From Bifidobacterium breve (GTDB taxonomy: Bacteria > Actinomycetota > Thermoleophilia > Solirubrobacterales > Solirubrobacteraceae): 54,129 nt of DNA. The notes under the pieces are model-generated. The model was not told the DNA's origin. It ran no database searches and worked only from the letters and a program-made list of their open reading frames with translations. The stretch is taken from positions 1-54,129 of the forward strand of contig CAMCVN010000014.1 in the NCBI GenBank assembly GCA_945881845.1, written 5' to 3'. A program made the translations under genes and the position numbers. Positions 8,571-15,356 of the stretch are shown piece by piece. Positions within the stretch are counted from its first letter, which is position 1; the number at the start of each line of letters is the position of its first letter.

Positions 8571-9143
8571 CTACGAAGGAACTTCACGAGCAGTCCAGCC
8601 CGCAAGCTGCTCGGCGCAGGCGGCCATTGAGTCGCTCCAGCTGCGCGCAGCCTGCTCTCTGCCGTCGTCGCTAACGATCTTGACGAGCCTCACGGGAACA
8701 CCAACCGCCTGCGCGACGGCGGCCACTGCGTAGCCCTCCATGTCAGCTAGATCTGCCAGTTTCGCGAGTTGCTCGCGCAGCAGCGGGTCGGCGACGAAGC
8801 GATCACCGGTCGCTAGTGCGGGGCCTTCGCCGAGCTCGAGTGGAGCGCCGAAGTGCTCGCCTGTCAGCTCGAAGATTGCTTCGCCGTCGAAGTCATGCTG
8901 AACGGCGCGGCCGATCACGTGAATGCCTTCGAGGCCGTCCTTTAGCGCGCCGGCGGTGCCGAGATTGATGACTTCTGAGGGGCGCTGATCGGCGAGTGTG
9001 CGTGCCGTCGCGGCGGCGGCGCGGACCTTTCCGGCGCCGGTCACGAGGACCGGCAGGCCGAGCTCGTGCAGATGTTCACCCTCTTCGCGCAGAGCGACTA
9101 CGAGTAGCGCACGGTCGGGCGTGATTTCTCCAAAGAGTTCCAT
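8571..9143 (-). CDS. Nucleosidase (MTA/SAH nucleosidase/PNP superfamily)
   Basis: This 190-residue protein is shorter than the roughly 230 residues of MTA/SAH nucleosidase but keeps the fold's key points: an N-terminal A-L-R-E-E-G with the catalytic Glu, N-L-G-T-A-G-A-L, D-M-E-G-Y-A with the ribose-binding Met-Glu, and I-V-S-D-D with the base-protonating Asp. It should cleave the N-glycosidic bond of a purine nucleoside; whether the substrate is methylthioadenosine, S-adenosylhomocysteine or futalosine-like cannot be decided. It lies 91 bases upstream of the hisB-like gene on the same strand, and possible functional links to that pair are open. Its ATG is preceded by TAGACT and no Shine-Dalgarno. 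Confidence 0.8.
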   Translation of the reverse strand: MELFGEITPDRALLVVALREEGEHLHELGLPVLVTGAGKVRAAAATARTLADQRPSEVINLGTAGALKDGLEGIHVIGRAVQHDFDGEAIFELTGEHFGAPLELGEGPALATGDRFVADPLLREQLAKLADLADMEGYAVAAVAQAVGVPVRLVKIVSDDGREQAARSWSDSMAACAEQLAGWTAREVPS

Positions 9144-9151
9144 CGCTGGCG

Positions 9152-9157
9152 AGTCTA
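9152..9157 (-). promoter_or_regulatory. -10 box (TAGACT) upstream of the nucleosidase
   Basis: TAGACT lies eight bases before the ATG at 9143, consistent with a leaderless or nearly leaderless mRNA. Confidence 0.4.
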
Positions 9158-9188
9158 CATTCGGCTCGATCGCGCTTGCGGCGAGGGG

Positions 9189-9956
9189 CTAGTAGAAGCG
9201 GTAGCTGAATCGCGTGCCGCTGCAGAAGCGGCGCAGCTTGATCCCCATCACCGAACCGTGCGAGCGATTTTCGCTCCTCGGGACGAGCTTCACGCTGGCC
9301 AGCCAACCGACCGGGTTGACGCCGCGCGTAAGCCCTTTCGAGCCGCGCCCGCGGCCCATTGCCGGCGGGTATTCATCGCGGTCATAGCCAGGCTTGGTGG
9401 GATGCTCTGGCTTCCGTAACAAACGGTTACGGCGGGCGTCGGTGCCGCGCCGCTCTATAACCAACGTTGACGGCCAGCCTTCGCTCACGGCGTCGAGAAA
9501 GTGGCGGCGAATGTTTGGATACTTCGTCGCGCTGAAGCCGATCTGCTGAACGCCGGAGGGTTTCACGCAGCCGGCCTCAGGATTGGACGGTGCGGATGTC
9601 GCCGTCGGTTTCGTCGCCCCCTTCTTCAAGCACGGGCAGGGGAGCGATTCGCAGTAGACGCCGTCTCCATCGCCGTCGCGCGTGTTGGCGGCCCGCTGGG
9701 CAGCGGCCTGGTTTGAGAAATCGCTGCAGCGGCCGCTGCTTGCGCCGCTTGCCGGGGCAGTTTCGGCCTGCGTTGTCGGGAGCTTCGTCGCCGTCGCCGC
9801 CGTCGTCGCAGTCATCGCCGTCGTGCTCGTTCCAGCCGACTCGGTCGCAGTGCTAGCCGTCGGTTCACCGCTTCCGCAGGCGGCGAACAGGATCGCGCTT
9901 GCGGCTGCCAAAGCGGCAAGCGAAAGGGCGCTGATATTGGGCGAGAAACGCTTCAA
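9189..9956 (-). CDS. Lipoprotein with excalibur domain and NucA/NucB-like DNase domain
   Basis: Residues 1-27 form a lipoprotein signal with the lipobox L-F-A-A-C. A Thr/Ala-rich linker follows, then an excalibur motif (about 75-110: C-S-D-F-S-N-Q-A-A-A-Q, D-G-D-G-D-G-V-Y-C-E), a proposed extracellular calcium-binding module. The C-terminal 130 residues resemble the NucA/NucB deoxyribonuclease family: R-D-E-Y-P-P-A, V-P-R-S-E-N-R-S-H-G and a final aromatic-rich strand, corresponding to the family's D-E-Y-P-F-A and E-N-x-x-Q-G. The protein is probably a surface-tethered nuclease. The start is TTG at 9956; no better codon fits the signal peptide. The excalibur call is secure, the nuclease call is motif-based. 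Confidence 0.75.
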   Translation of the reverse strand: MKRFSPNISALSLAALAAASAILFAACGSGEPTASTATESAGTSTTAMTATTAATATKLPTTQAETAPASGASSGRCSDFSNQAAAQRAANTRDGDGDGVYCESLPCPCLKKGATKPTATSAPSNPEAGCVKPSGVQQIGFSATKYPNIRRHFLDAVSEGWPSTLVIERRGTDARRNRLLRKPEHPTKPGYDRDEYPPAMGRGRGSKGLTRGVNPVGWLASVKLVPRSENRSHGSVMGIKLRRFCSGTRFSYRFY

Positions 9957-10005
9957 GACTGCACCAACTCTGTGCCAACCAGTCTATTGAGCGGTCGGCG
10001 GCAGC

Positions 10006-10023
10006 CTCAGAAATGCTTAAGAG
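10006..10023 (+). promoter_or_regulatory. Candidate response-regulator box CTCAG-N6-TTAAGAG
   Basis: CTCAG (10006-10010) and TTAAGAG (10017-10023) are separated by six bases and lie about 60 bases upstream of the Gly-rich membrane peptide. The same two half-sites with the same spacing lie upstream of the two-component operon (21618-21635, minus strand). The 11-base half-site period suits an OmpR-type dimer. Confidence 0.5.
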
Positions 10024-10031
10024 ATCGGCCC

Positions 10032-10051
10032 TTGACTGGTAATCAAGTCAA
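10032..10051 (+). promoter_or_regulatory. Inverted repeat TTGACT-N8-AGTCAA
   Basis: The six-base arms are perfect. It lies between the CTCAG/TTAAGAG box and the start of the gene at 10084, so it may be an operator. TTGACT also looks like a -35 hexamer but no -10 lies at the right distance. Confidence 0.35.
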
Positions 10052-10083
10052 TCGCCTACGGGCGCATAGAAAGGATTCACAGA

Positions 10084-10380
10084 ATGCACATGTCAGATCC
10101 AGTTCAGAAGGCATTGCTCGCCGTAGGCAGTGGGCTCGCGCTGATTCTCAGCATCATCGCGCTCGTCGTAGCGCTCAACGCTGGCGGTGGCCACGGCGGG
10201 AAACACGATGGCGGCCGAATGTTCGGCGGCGCGCAGCACGGACAGATGGGCGGCGGCCCCGGCCAGCGTGGCCAGGACGGCCCGGGGATCGGCGGCCCCG
10301 GCCAACGTCAAGGAATGGTCGCTCCCGGCGCCGCTCAGGCAGCGCCTGACGGCCCTGCCACGACCACAACCACCAAGTAG
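10084..10380 (+). CDS. Small membrane-anchored Gly/Pro-rich protein
   Basis: A 98-residue protein of no recognised family. Residues 8-31 form a single transmembrane helix. The rest is a low-complexity tail rich in Gly, Gln, Pro and His (G-G-H-G-G-K-H-D-G-G and repeated G-P-G-Q-R motifs) ending in Thr-Lys. With a short cytoplasmic N-terminus the tail would be outside. AAAGGA eight bases before the ATG at 10084 is a good ribosome site. The tail's composition resembles the exported protein at 20954-21565 and the sensor loop of the adjacent histidine kinase, and both genes share an upstream box, so it may belong to that kinase's regulon (inference). Confidence 0.65.
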   Translation: MHMSDPVQKALLAVGSGLALILSIIALVVALNAGGGHGGKHDGGRMFGGAQHGQMGGGPGQRGQDGPGIGGPGQRQGMVAPGAAQAAPDGPATTTTTK

Positions 10381-10408
10381 AACCACAGGCGGCGCGCAAC
10401 TCGCGCAG

Positions 10409-10443
10409 CGCTGGGGTGCGTCAGCTTACGGCGCGCCCCAGCG
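10409..10443. terminator. Strong hairpin between convergent genes
   Basis: Arms CGCTGGGGTGCG (10409-10420) and CGCGCCCCAGCG (10432-10443) pair over 12 bases with one G-U, around an 11-base loop. It sits between the plus-strand gene ending at 10380 and the minus-strand gene ending at 10426, partly inside the latter. There is no T-tract, so it may stop transcription only weakly or act as an mRNA 3' stabiliser. Confidence 0.5.
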
Positions 10444-10755
10444 ACCGTCGCCGTGGTCGCGCGTGGCTTCGTCTTCAACAGCGGGAGCGCCATCCGGGTT
10501 GTAACCGGCGTTCGTCAGCATGCGGCGCAGGTCAACGACCATCTGCACGTCAATGTCCTTGTCGCGTGGACGGTGGAAGACCTCGGTCTCCGGACCGAGC
10601 GTCACTTTGACCTTGCCGTTGTGCTCCTCGGTCACCTCGCCGACGTGCTCAAGCAGCTTGATCACGTGGCGCCACTCAATGTTGTGGCTCGTCGGGTGAG
10701 CGAAGATCTCCTCAACGGTGTCACGGTGGCGGCTAGTTAGTTCTGGCTTGCTCAT
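10426..10755 (-). CDS. Conserved hypothetical protein, HicA-like fold possible
   Basis: A 109-residue soluble protein. The segment H-N-I-E-W-R-H-V-I-K-L-L-E-H-V-G-E-V, followed by K-V-K-V-T-L-G and a final V-V-D-L-R-R-M-L-T-N-A-G-Y, is a pattern I know from uncharacterised actinobacterial proteins sometimes linked to the HicA double-stranded-RNA-binding fold. No antitoxin gene is adjacent, so I do not call it a toxin. A TAGACT box lies nine bases before its ATG. The slipin gene downstream begins on its own ribosome site. Confidence 0.6.
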   Translation of the reverse strand: MSKPELTSRHRDTVEEIFAHPTSHNIEWRHVIKLLEHVGEVTEEHNGKVKVTLGPETEVFHRPRDKDIDVQMVVDLRRMLTNAGYNPDGAPAVEDEATRDHGDGRWGAP

Positions 10756-10764
10756 ATCTGAGCC

Positions 10765-10770
10765 AGTCTA
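10765..10770 (-). promoter_or_regulatory. -10 box (TAGACT) upstream of the HicA-like gene
   Basis: TAGACT lies nine bases before the ATG at 10755. Confidence 0.35.
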
Positions 10771-11583
10771 AACGGACGGCTCACTCGGCGGCGGCGCGAC
10801 CGCACGGCGCGCGCCCGCAGCCTGCCGCTCATTGTCAAGGAACGAACCCAACTCTTGGATCGTGCTCATCAGCGGCGCCGGGAAGATGACCGTCGAATTC
10901 TGGTCGGCCGCGATCTCAACCAGCGTTTGCAAGTTGCGTAGTTGCAGCGCCAGTGGATGATCCATCATCACGTCGGATGCCCGTGCCAGCTCGCCAGCAG
11001 CCATCGCCTCGCCTTGCGCAGCGATGATCTTCGCCCGCTTCTCGCGCTCAGCCTCAGCCTCACGCGCCATCGCTCGCTTCATGCTGTCGGGGAGCTGAAT
11101 ATCGCGCAGCTCAACGATCGTCACCTCGACACCCCAACCTTCGGTCTGGACGTCAAGGATTTCGCGGATGTTCTTGTTGATCGCCTCCGTCTCGGAGAGC
11201 GTCTCGTCGAGCGAATGGCGGCCAACGACGGCACGGAGGGTTGTCTGAGCAATCTGGTTGATCGCCGCTGAAACGTTCTCGATCGCGACGACCGAGAGGA
11301 TCGGATCAACAATCCGAAAGTAGGCGACGGCGGCGACGTCAACGCTGACGTTGTCACGCGTGATGATCCCCTGAGACTGGATCGGCATCGTCACTATCCG
11401 CTTTGAAACCAGCTGCGCGCGCTCGACCAACGGAATGATCAAAACCAGTCCTGGCCCGCGTGCACCGCCAACGATCTTGCCGAGGCGGAAGACGACGGCT
11501 CGCTCGTACTGGCGGACGATCTTTATCGACAAGGCCAGCAGAACCAGGAGCAGAACCACAACCACGATCGCAATGATTTCCAT
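10768..11583 (-). CDS. Slipin/stomatin-like SPFH (band 7) protein
   Basis: An N-terminal transmembrane helix (residues 3-22) is followed by the SPFH domain: [22 protein letters not shown], the [12 protein letters not shown] strand, and the A-x-T-x-L-R-x-x-x-G motif (here T-L-R-A-V-V-G). A coiled coil rich in Ala/Glu/Arg runs from about 170 to 215. Such proteins form oligomeric scaffolds in membrane microdomains. The start is ATG 11583 with AGGGAG six bases upstream; a longer frame upstream to 11640 is not needed. No NfeD partner gene is adjacent. Confidence 0.88.
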   Translation of the reverse strand: MEIIAIVVVVLLLVLLALSIKIVRQYERAVVFRLGKIVGGARGPGLVLIIPLVERAQLVSKRIVTMPIQSQGIITRDNVSVDVAAVAYFRIVDPILSVVAIENVSAAINQIAQTTLRAVVGRHSLDETLSETEAINKNIREILDVQTEGWGVEVTIVELRDIQLPDSMKRAMAREAEAEREKRAKIIAAQGEAMAAGELARASDVMMDHPLALQLRNLQTLVEIAADQNSTVIFPAPLMSTIQELGSFLDNERQAAGARRAVAPPPSEPSV

Positions 11584-11665
11584 CGTCGCTCCCTTGACTG
11601 CCTCTGTGTGAGCAGGAGCCCACAACAACGAAGCTACCACTCGAATGGCCTCGGCTCGCCGGTGA

Positions 11666-12400
11666 TTAGCCGAGAATGTTGACGGCGCGCGCCGCTACCA
11701 GCAGAACCGTTGTTGCCGAAAGAATTGTCTCCGCCGCCATCACGGCCTTCGCCCGCCGAGTCAGCGGCATCGCGTCGGTCGGACTGAACGCAGTCGCGTT
11801 CGTGAAGGCGACGTACATGTAGTCGGGGAGCAGCGGGCGCCAGGTGGGCTCGGCAAGACCCGGGTTCTCCATCTGCGGGAACTGAAAGTCGGCTCCGGGG
11901 GACCCTACCGGCGCTGCCTCACGCGCACGTTGGAAAGGCCCGCCGCGGTCGAGTTCCCAGTAGAGCAGACCGAAAGCGATCACGTTCGTCGTCCAGATCA
12001 CAGCCGCCTCGAAGAGCAGCTCGGTGCCGGTTCGAACTTGGGCTGAGAGCAGCTCGCCGAGCAGCGCGAGCAGGGCCAGCGCATTGGCGAGCGTTATCAG
12101 GCCAACGAGCCAGATCGCCGCGCGGCGGCGCGTTGGCGTCTGTTCGCCGTCGTCAACTTCGACTTCGCCACGGTGTTTGTGGCGCTGGACGACGAGAACG
12201 CCAAGCAGGATCGCTTCGGGGATCGCGGTCGCTATCCATGCCCATGCCGGAAGCAGCCAGAGCTCCCAGCCTGACGCCATGCAGACGACCGCGAGCGCGA
12301 CCTGCATCACGATCACGGCAATGACAGCGCCTGCGGCCTCCCGTACCTCAAGCCGCCCAACGCGCTGCTCATCTGTGAGGCCTTTGCTGCGATCGGTCAC
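11666..12400 (-). CDS. Multi-pass membrane protein, uncharacterised
   Basis: A 244-residue protein with four hydrophobic segments in the N-terminal two thirds (about 24-43, 45-66, 93-115, 124-146), a charged loop (66-92), and a C-terminal helix (about 220-242). The segment [17 protein letters not shown] before the last helix is typical of an actinobacterial membrane family resembling the DUF1345/two-TM ion-channel shape. There is no TxGYG selectivity filter, so a potassium channel is not supported. The start is GTG 12400. It is followed by the slipin gene on the same strand after 82 bases. Confidence 0.65.
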   Translation of the reverse strand: MTDRSKGLTDEQRVGRLEVREAAGAVIAVIVMQVALAVVCMASGWELWLLPAWAWIATAIPEAILLGVLVVQRHKHRGEVEVDDGEQTPTRRRAAIWLVGLITLANALALLALLGELLSAQVRTGTELLFEAAVIWTTNVIAFGLLYWELDRGGPFQRAREAAPVGSPGADFQFPQMENPGLAEPTWRPLLPDYMYVAFTNATAFSPTDAMPLTRRAKAVMAAETILSATTVLLVAARAVNILG

Positions 12401-12442
12401 AGGGGCAGTCTGCTCTAGAGCGCCGACGAACGGTGGCGCCAG

Positions 12443-12907
12443 CTAGTTGCTGTTGCAGGCGAGGTCGTAGATCGCTGCCGGGATCGGCGACGGCTTCGGG
12501 CAAACTTTGCCGCGGTCCTGAGGAACCCAGAATTGGCCTTCGGCCTGCCAGACGACGGTTGTCGTGTATTGCTCGATCCCCTCCCCAACGTCTACAAAGC
12601 CGACCGCCCATCCGTCGGCGCACTTGTAGGACGGCCCACCGCCGGTTGCCAGCGAGGGGTTGGGGTAATCGGCGCTGCTGAGGTCGCTGACGGCCTTCTC
12701 GATCTCGGCTTTGGTGCAAGCGGCGCTGCCGGTAGTGAGCTGCGTGCCCGTCGTAACCGGAGTGCTCGCCTCAGTGGCGGTGCTGGTGACGTTGTCGGTC
12801 ACGGTCGAAGGCGTGCTGGTGCTGGCCGTGTCGCTTCCGCCGCAGGCTGCGAGCGCCAGCGCTGCGACTAGGGCGAAAGAGATGGCGAGGCTGCGATTAG
12901 TGAGCAT
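12443..12907 (-). CDS. Small lipoprotein, unknown function
   Basis: A 154-residue protein: signal peptide 1-20 with lipobox A-L-A-A-C-G-G, a Ser/Thr-rich linker (22-60), and a small domain with four Cys (C-T-K near 63, Y-K-C-A-D-G-W, K-V-C, D-L-A-C) that could form two disulphides outside the cell. The W-A-V-G-F-V-D-V and W-V-P-Q-D-R motifs recur in uncharacterised actinobacterial lipoproteins. TACGAT lies exactly six bases before the ATG, with no Shine-Dalgarno. Confidence 0.7.
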   Translation of the reverse strand: MLTNRSLAISFALVAALALAACGGSDTASTSTPSTVTDNVTSTATEASTPVTTGTQLTTGSAACTKAEIEKAVSDLSSADYPNPSLATGGGPSYKCADGWAVGFVDVGEGIEQYTTTVVWQAEGQFWVPQDRGKVCPKPSPIPAAIYDLACNSN

Positions 12908-12913
12908 TGACTG

Positions 12914-12919
12914 ATCGTA
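12914..12919 (-). promoter_or_regulatory. -10 box (TACGAT) for a leaderless start
   Basis: TACGAT lies six bases before the ATG at 12907 on the minus strand. Confidence 0.5.
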
Positions 12920-12956
12920 ATCACCGCCGCGGCTGCCTGCTTGTAACTATGAGTGA

Positions 12957-13163
12957 ATGGGTAACGGGATTGAAGACTGGTTTTCGCGTCAGCAGGCTGC
13001 AAAGCAGAACCGGCTCGACAAGTGCCACAACAAGCGCGCTTTCACCAGCGAAGCTGAGGCGCGCGCCCACGCCGCCGCCGACCGCGCCCAGTTCGGCGAC
13101 CGCTTCACTCCGTACCTCTGTGACCTCTGCGGTGACTGGCACCTGACCCGCAGCGACTCGTAG
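12957..13163 (+). CDS. Small zinc-ribbon-like protein (68 aa)
   Basis: The protein has K-C-H-N-K-R-A-F near residue 23, an Ala-rich helix, then Y-L-C-D-L-C-G-D-W-H-L-T near the end. One Cys-His pair plus C-x-x-C and a final His fit a single zinc site. This is a recurrent actinobacterial small protein of unknown role, perhaps nucleic-acid binding. Start codon 12957 is chosen because the ATG at 12950 is out of frame; there is no Shine-Dalgarno, and TAACTAT lies just upstream. It is followed after 12 bases by crcB1. Confidence 0.7.
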   Translation: MGNGIEDWFSRQQAAKQNRLDKCHNKRAFTSEAEARAHAAADRAQFGDRFTPYLCDLCGDWHLTRSDS

Positions 13164-13175
13164 GCTGCGACGACG

Positions 13176-13637
13176 ATGTCCGCTTCCCCTGCCAATAGCG
13201 CGCGGCGCTCAGCCGATCCGCTGGCACTGCCGGCGCAGGTGCGCCGCGGCGGCGCCGAGCTGTGGCTGGCGATCGCGGCCGGCGGCGCGCTCGGAACGCT
13301 CGCGCGTTTTGGACTCGCCGAGGTGCTCCCTTCAAGCGGGGCGGATTGGCGCTGGGCAACGCTGATCGCGAACGTAATTGGTGCTGCAGCGCTCGGCGTG
13401 ATTCTCGTTCGGATGCCCAACCCGGCGAGCGGGCCGAGCCGCCTGCGCGCCTTCCTTGCGACCGGCGTCTGCGGCGGCCTAACGACCTTCTCGACGATGC
13501 AGCGCGAACTTCTGGAGATGATCGACCGTGGCCACGGGGCGCTGGCGCTCAGCTACGCCGCCGTCAGCGTCGTTGCTGGCTTGCTCGCCGTTCTAATCGC
13601 TGTGCGACTGTCAGCGCGCGGCGAGGGCCAACGATGA
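13176..13637 (+). CDS. crcB: Fluoride channel subunit CrcB/FluC 1
   Basis: A 153-residue protein with about four helices and the FluC signatures G-G-A-L-G-T-L-A-R-F, I-A-N-V-I-G with the pore Asn, and G-V-C-G-G-L-T-T-F-S-T-M at the helix break. It exports fluoride. The N-terminal 28 residues are an extra polar extension. The second residue of the usual Phe pair in T-T-F-S-T-F is Met. Its stop overlaps the start of crcB2 by four bases (ATGA), which implies translational coupling and a heterodimer of opposite topology. No fluoride riboswitch is visible in the 12-base gap upstream. Confidence 0.9.
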   Translation: MSASPANSARRSADPLALPAQVRRGGAELWLAIAAGGALGTLARFGLAEVLPSSGADWRWATLIANVIGAAALGVILVRMPNPASGPSRLRAFLATGVCGGLTTFSTMQRELLEMIDRGHGALALSYAAVSVVAGLLAVLIAVRLSARGEGQR

Positions 13638-13999
13638 GCGCGCTGGCGATTCTTGCCCTTGCGGCGCTCGGCGGCGTCGGCGCGGTCGCCCGCCACTTGA
13701 CCGTCTTTGCCGTCGCTGAACGCAGCGGCGACCAGTTTCCCGTCGGCACGCTCGTCGTCAATCTGTCCGGTTCGCTAATCGTTGGGCTGCTGCTTGGGGC
13801 CGGAGTCACCGGAACAACGCTGACGCTGCTGGCCGGAGGGCTGCTTGGCTCCTACACGACCTATTCGGCTTGGATGGCAGATAGCGACGGGCTGGCGCGC
13901 GAAGGTCGCCCGCAGGCGGCGGCGCTCAACATCTTCCTCAGCCTCTTCGCGGGCCTCGCGGCGATCATCATCGGACGCGCGCTCGGCGGCCTCGTCTAG
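13634..13999 (+). CDS. crcB: Fluoride channel subunit CrcB/FluC 2
   Basis: The 121-residue partner of crcB1 starts at the overlapping ATG 13634; the same frame is open upstream but is not coding. Signatures are G-G-V-G-A-V-A-R-H, L-V-V-N-L-S-G-S and G-L-L-G-S-Y-T-T-Y-S-A-W. Both positions of the canonical Phe pair are changed (Tyr and Trp), while crcB1 keeps one Phe. In heterodimeric FluC channels one pore half can degenerate, so the pair probably works as one channel. Confidence 0.88.
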   Translation: MSALAILALAALGGVGAVARHLTVFAVAERSGDQFPVGTLVVNLSGSLIVGLLLGAGVTGTTLTLLAGGLLGSYTTYSAWMADSDGLAREGRPQAAALNIFLSLFAGLAAIIIGRALGGLV

Positions 14000-14032
14000 G
14001 CAAATCGAGCAGCGATCTACTAAGTTTTGGTG

Positions 14033-15355
14033 ATGGCCACTACATCGAGTTCCCCAAAAGTCACATCGGGCAGCGCCGCTACCGGCGTCGCCGCTGAGCT
14101 AGCTGAGCTGGTCGGTCTGCTCGACAGCCGCGCAGAGGGCGGCCGCTCGTTCACGCTGGCCTTCTGGGACGGCAGCGAACTGCCACCGACGAATCCCGTT
14201 CCGAACTCACCGACACTCCGCTTTGCCGAGCGCGACGCGCTCGTGCGGATGGTGCGCGAACCGAACGAACTGGGAATGGCAAGGGCCTGGGTTTCAGGCG
14301 AACTTGAGGTTGACGGCGACCTTGAGATGGCACTTGATCTGACCGAAAAGTGGCGCCACGCGCCGTTGAAGGCGACCGACGCGATTCCGGCGCTGAAGGC
14401 AGCACGCAAGCTCGGCCTGCTTCGCCGCGGCCAGCCGCCGGCGCCGGAGGCTGAGATCAAGCTCCAGGGCCGCCTCCACAGCGCCCAGCGCGATCAAGAG
14501 GCGATCTCGCACCACTACGACGTATCGAACGAGTTCTACCGCCGCATGCTCGGCGAAACGATGGTCTATTCGTGCGCCTACTTCGGTTCGCCTGAAGACA
14601 CGCTCGATCAAGCGCAGACGCGCAAGCTCGACCTGATCTGCAAGAAGCTCGAGCTGAAGCCCGGTGACCGGATGCTCGACATTGGTTGCGGTTGGGGCTC
14701 GCTGATGATCTACGCAGCCCACAATTACGGCGTTCATGCCGTTGGTGTGACGATCTCTGAGGAGCAGGCCGCGCTGGCGCGCGAGCGCATCATTGAAGCC
14801 GGGATGCAGGACCAGTGCGAGGTTCGGCTGCAGGATTATCGCGAGGTCAATGACGGCCCGTACGACAAGATCTCAAGCGTCGGCATGTTCGAGCACGTCG
14901 GCCGCGACAACCTGCCGATCTACCTGCAGCAGGCGCGCAGCCTGATTGCCAAGGACGGGCTCTTCCTCAACCACGGAATCGTGCGCGTCGGCGAGGACCA
15001 TCAGATGCACCCGAAGAGCTTCACGCAGCGCTACGTCTTCCCCGACGGCGAACTGCACACGCAAGGGATCGTTATCAACGCGATCGAGGACGCCGGCTTC
15101 GAACTGGTCGATGACGAATCGCTCCGCCCCCACTACGCCGAGACGCTGCGCCGCTGGGCGATCAACCACGACAGCGACCGCGAAGCGGCGATCGCCGAGA
15201 TCGGCCCCGAACGTGAACGCGTGTGGCGCCTGCACAATTACGGCGCCGCACTCGGCTTCGAACGCAGCCGCCTCTCGGTCCACCAGGTGATCGCTCGCCC
15301 AGTCGAAGAGTACGAACCAGCGCCGCCGCTGCGGGTTCGTTCGTATCCGGTTTAA
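14033..15355 (+). CDS. cfa: Cyclopropane-fatty-acyl-phospholipid synthase family methyltransferase
   Basis: A 440-residue enzyme expected to methylenate or methylate unsaturated acyl chains of membrane phospholipids using SAM. The N-terminal 140 residues match the lipid-binding region (F-W-D-G-S-E-L-P, W-V-S-G-E-L-E-V-D-G). The Rossmann part has H-Y-D-V-S-N-E-F-Y, S-C-A-Y-F, D-I-G-C-G-W-G-S (SAM site, about residue 220) and G-M-F-E-H-V-G with the catalytic-region Glu-His. The P-D-G-E-L-H and E-T-L-R-R-W motifs follow. ATG 14033 is preferred over the in-frame TTG/GTG just before it. Its stop is two bases from the stop of the convergent arylsulfotransferase gene. Confidence 0.9.
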   Translation: MATTSSSPKVTSGSAATGVAAELAELVGLLDSRAEGGRSFTLAFWDGSELPPTNPVPNSPTLRFAERDALVRMVREPNELGMARAWVSGELEVDGDLEMALDLTEKWRHAPLKATDAIPALKAARKLGLLRRGQPPAPEAEIKLQGRLHSAQRDQEAISHHYDVSNEFYRRMLGETMVYSCAYFGSPEDTLDQAQTRKLDLICKKLELKPGDRMLDIGCGWGSLMIYAAHNYGVHAVGVTISEEQAALARERIIEAGMQDQCEVRLQDYREVNDGPYDKISSVGMFEHVGRDNLPIYLQQARSLIAKDGLFLNHGIVRVGEDHQMHPKSFTQRYVFPDGELHTQGIVINAIEDAGFELVDDESLRPHYAETLRRWAINHDSDREAAIAEIGPERERVWRLHNYGAALGFERSRLSVHQVIARPVEEYEPAPPLRVRSYPV

Positions 15356-15356
15356 G

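Noticed and set aside
10032-10037. TTGACT as a -35 element
   Set aside because: No -10-like hexamer lies 16-19 bases downstream; the site is better explained as an inverted repeat.
10426-10755. HicA toxin of a toxin-antitoxin pair
   Set aside because: No small antitoxin gene is adjacent, and the resemblance is only a loose fold-level one.
11666-12400. Potassium channel
   Set aside because: Channel-like helix layout, but no TxGYG-type selectivity filter.
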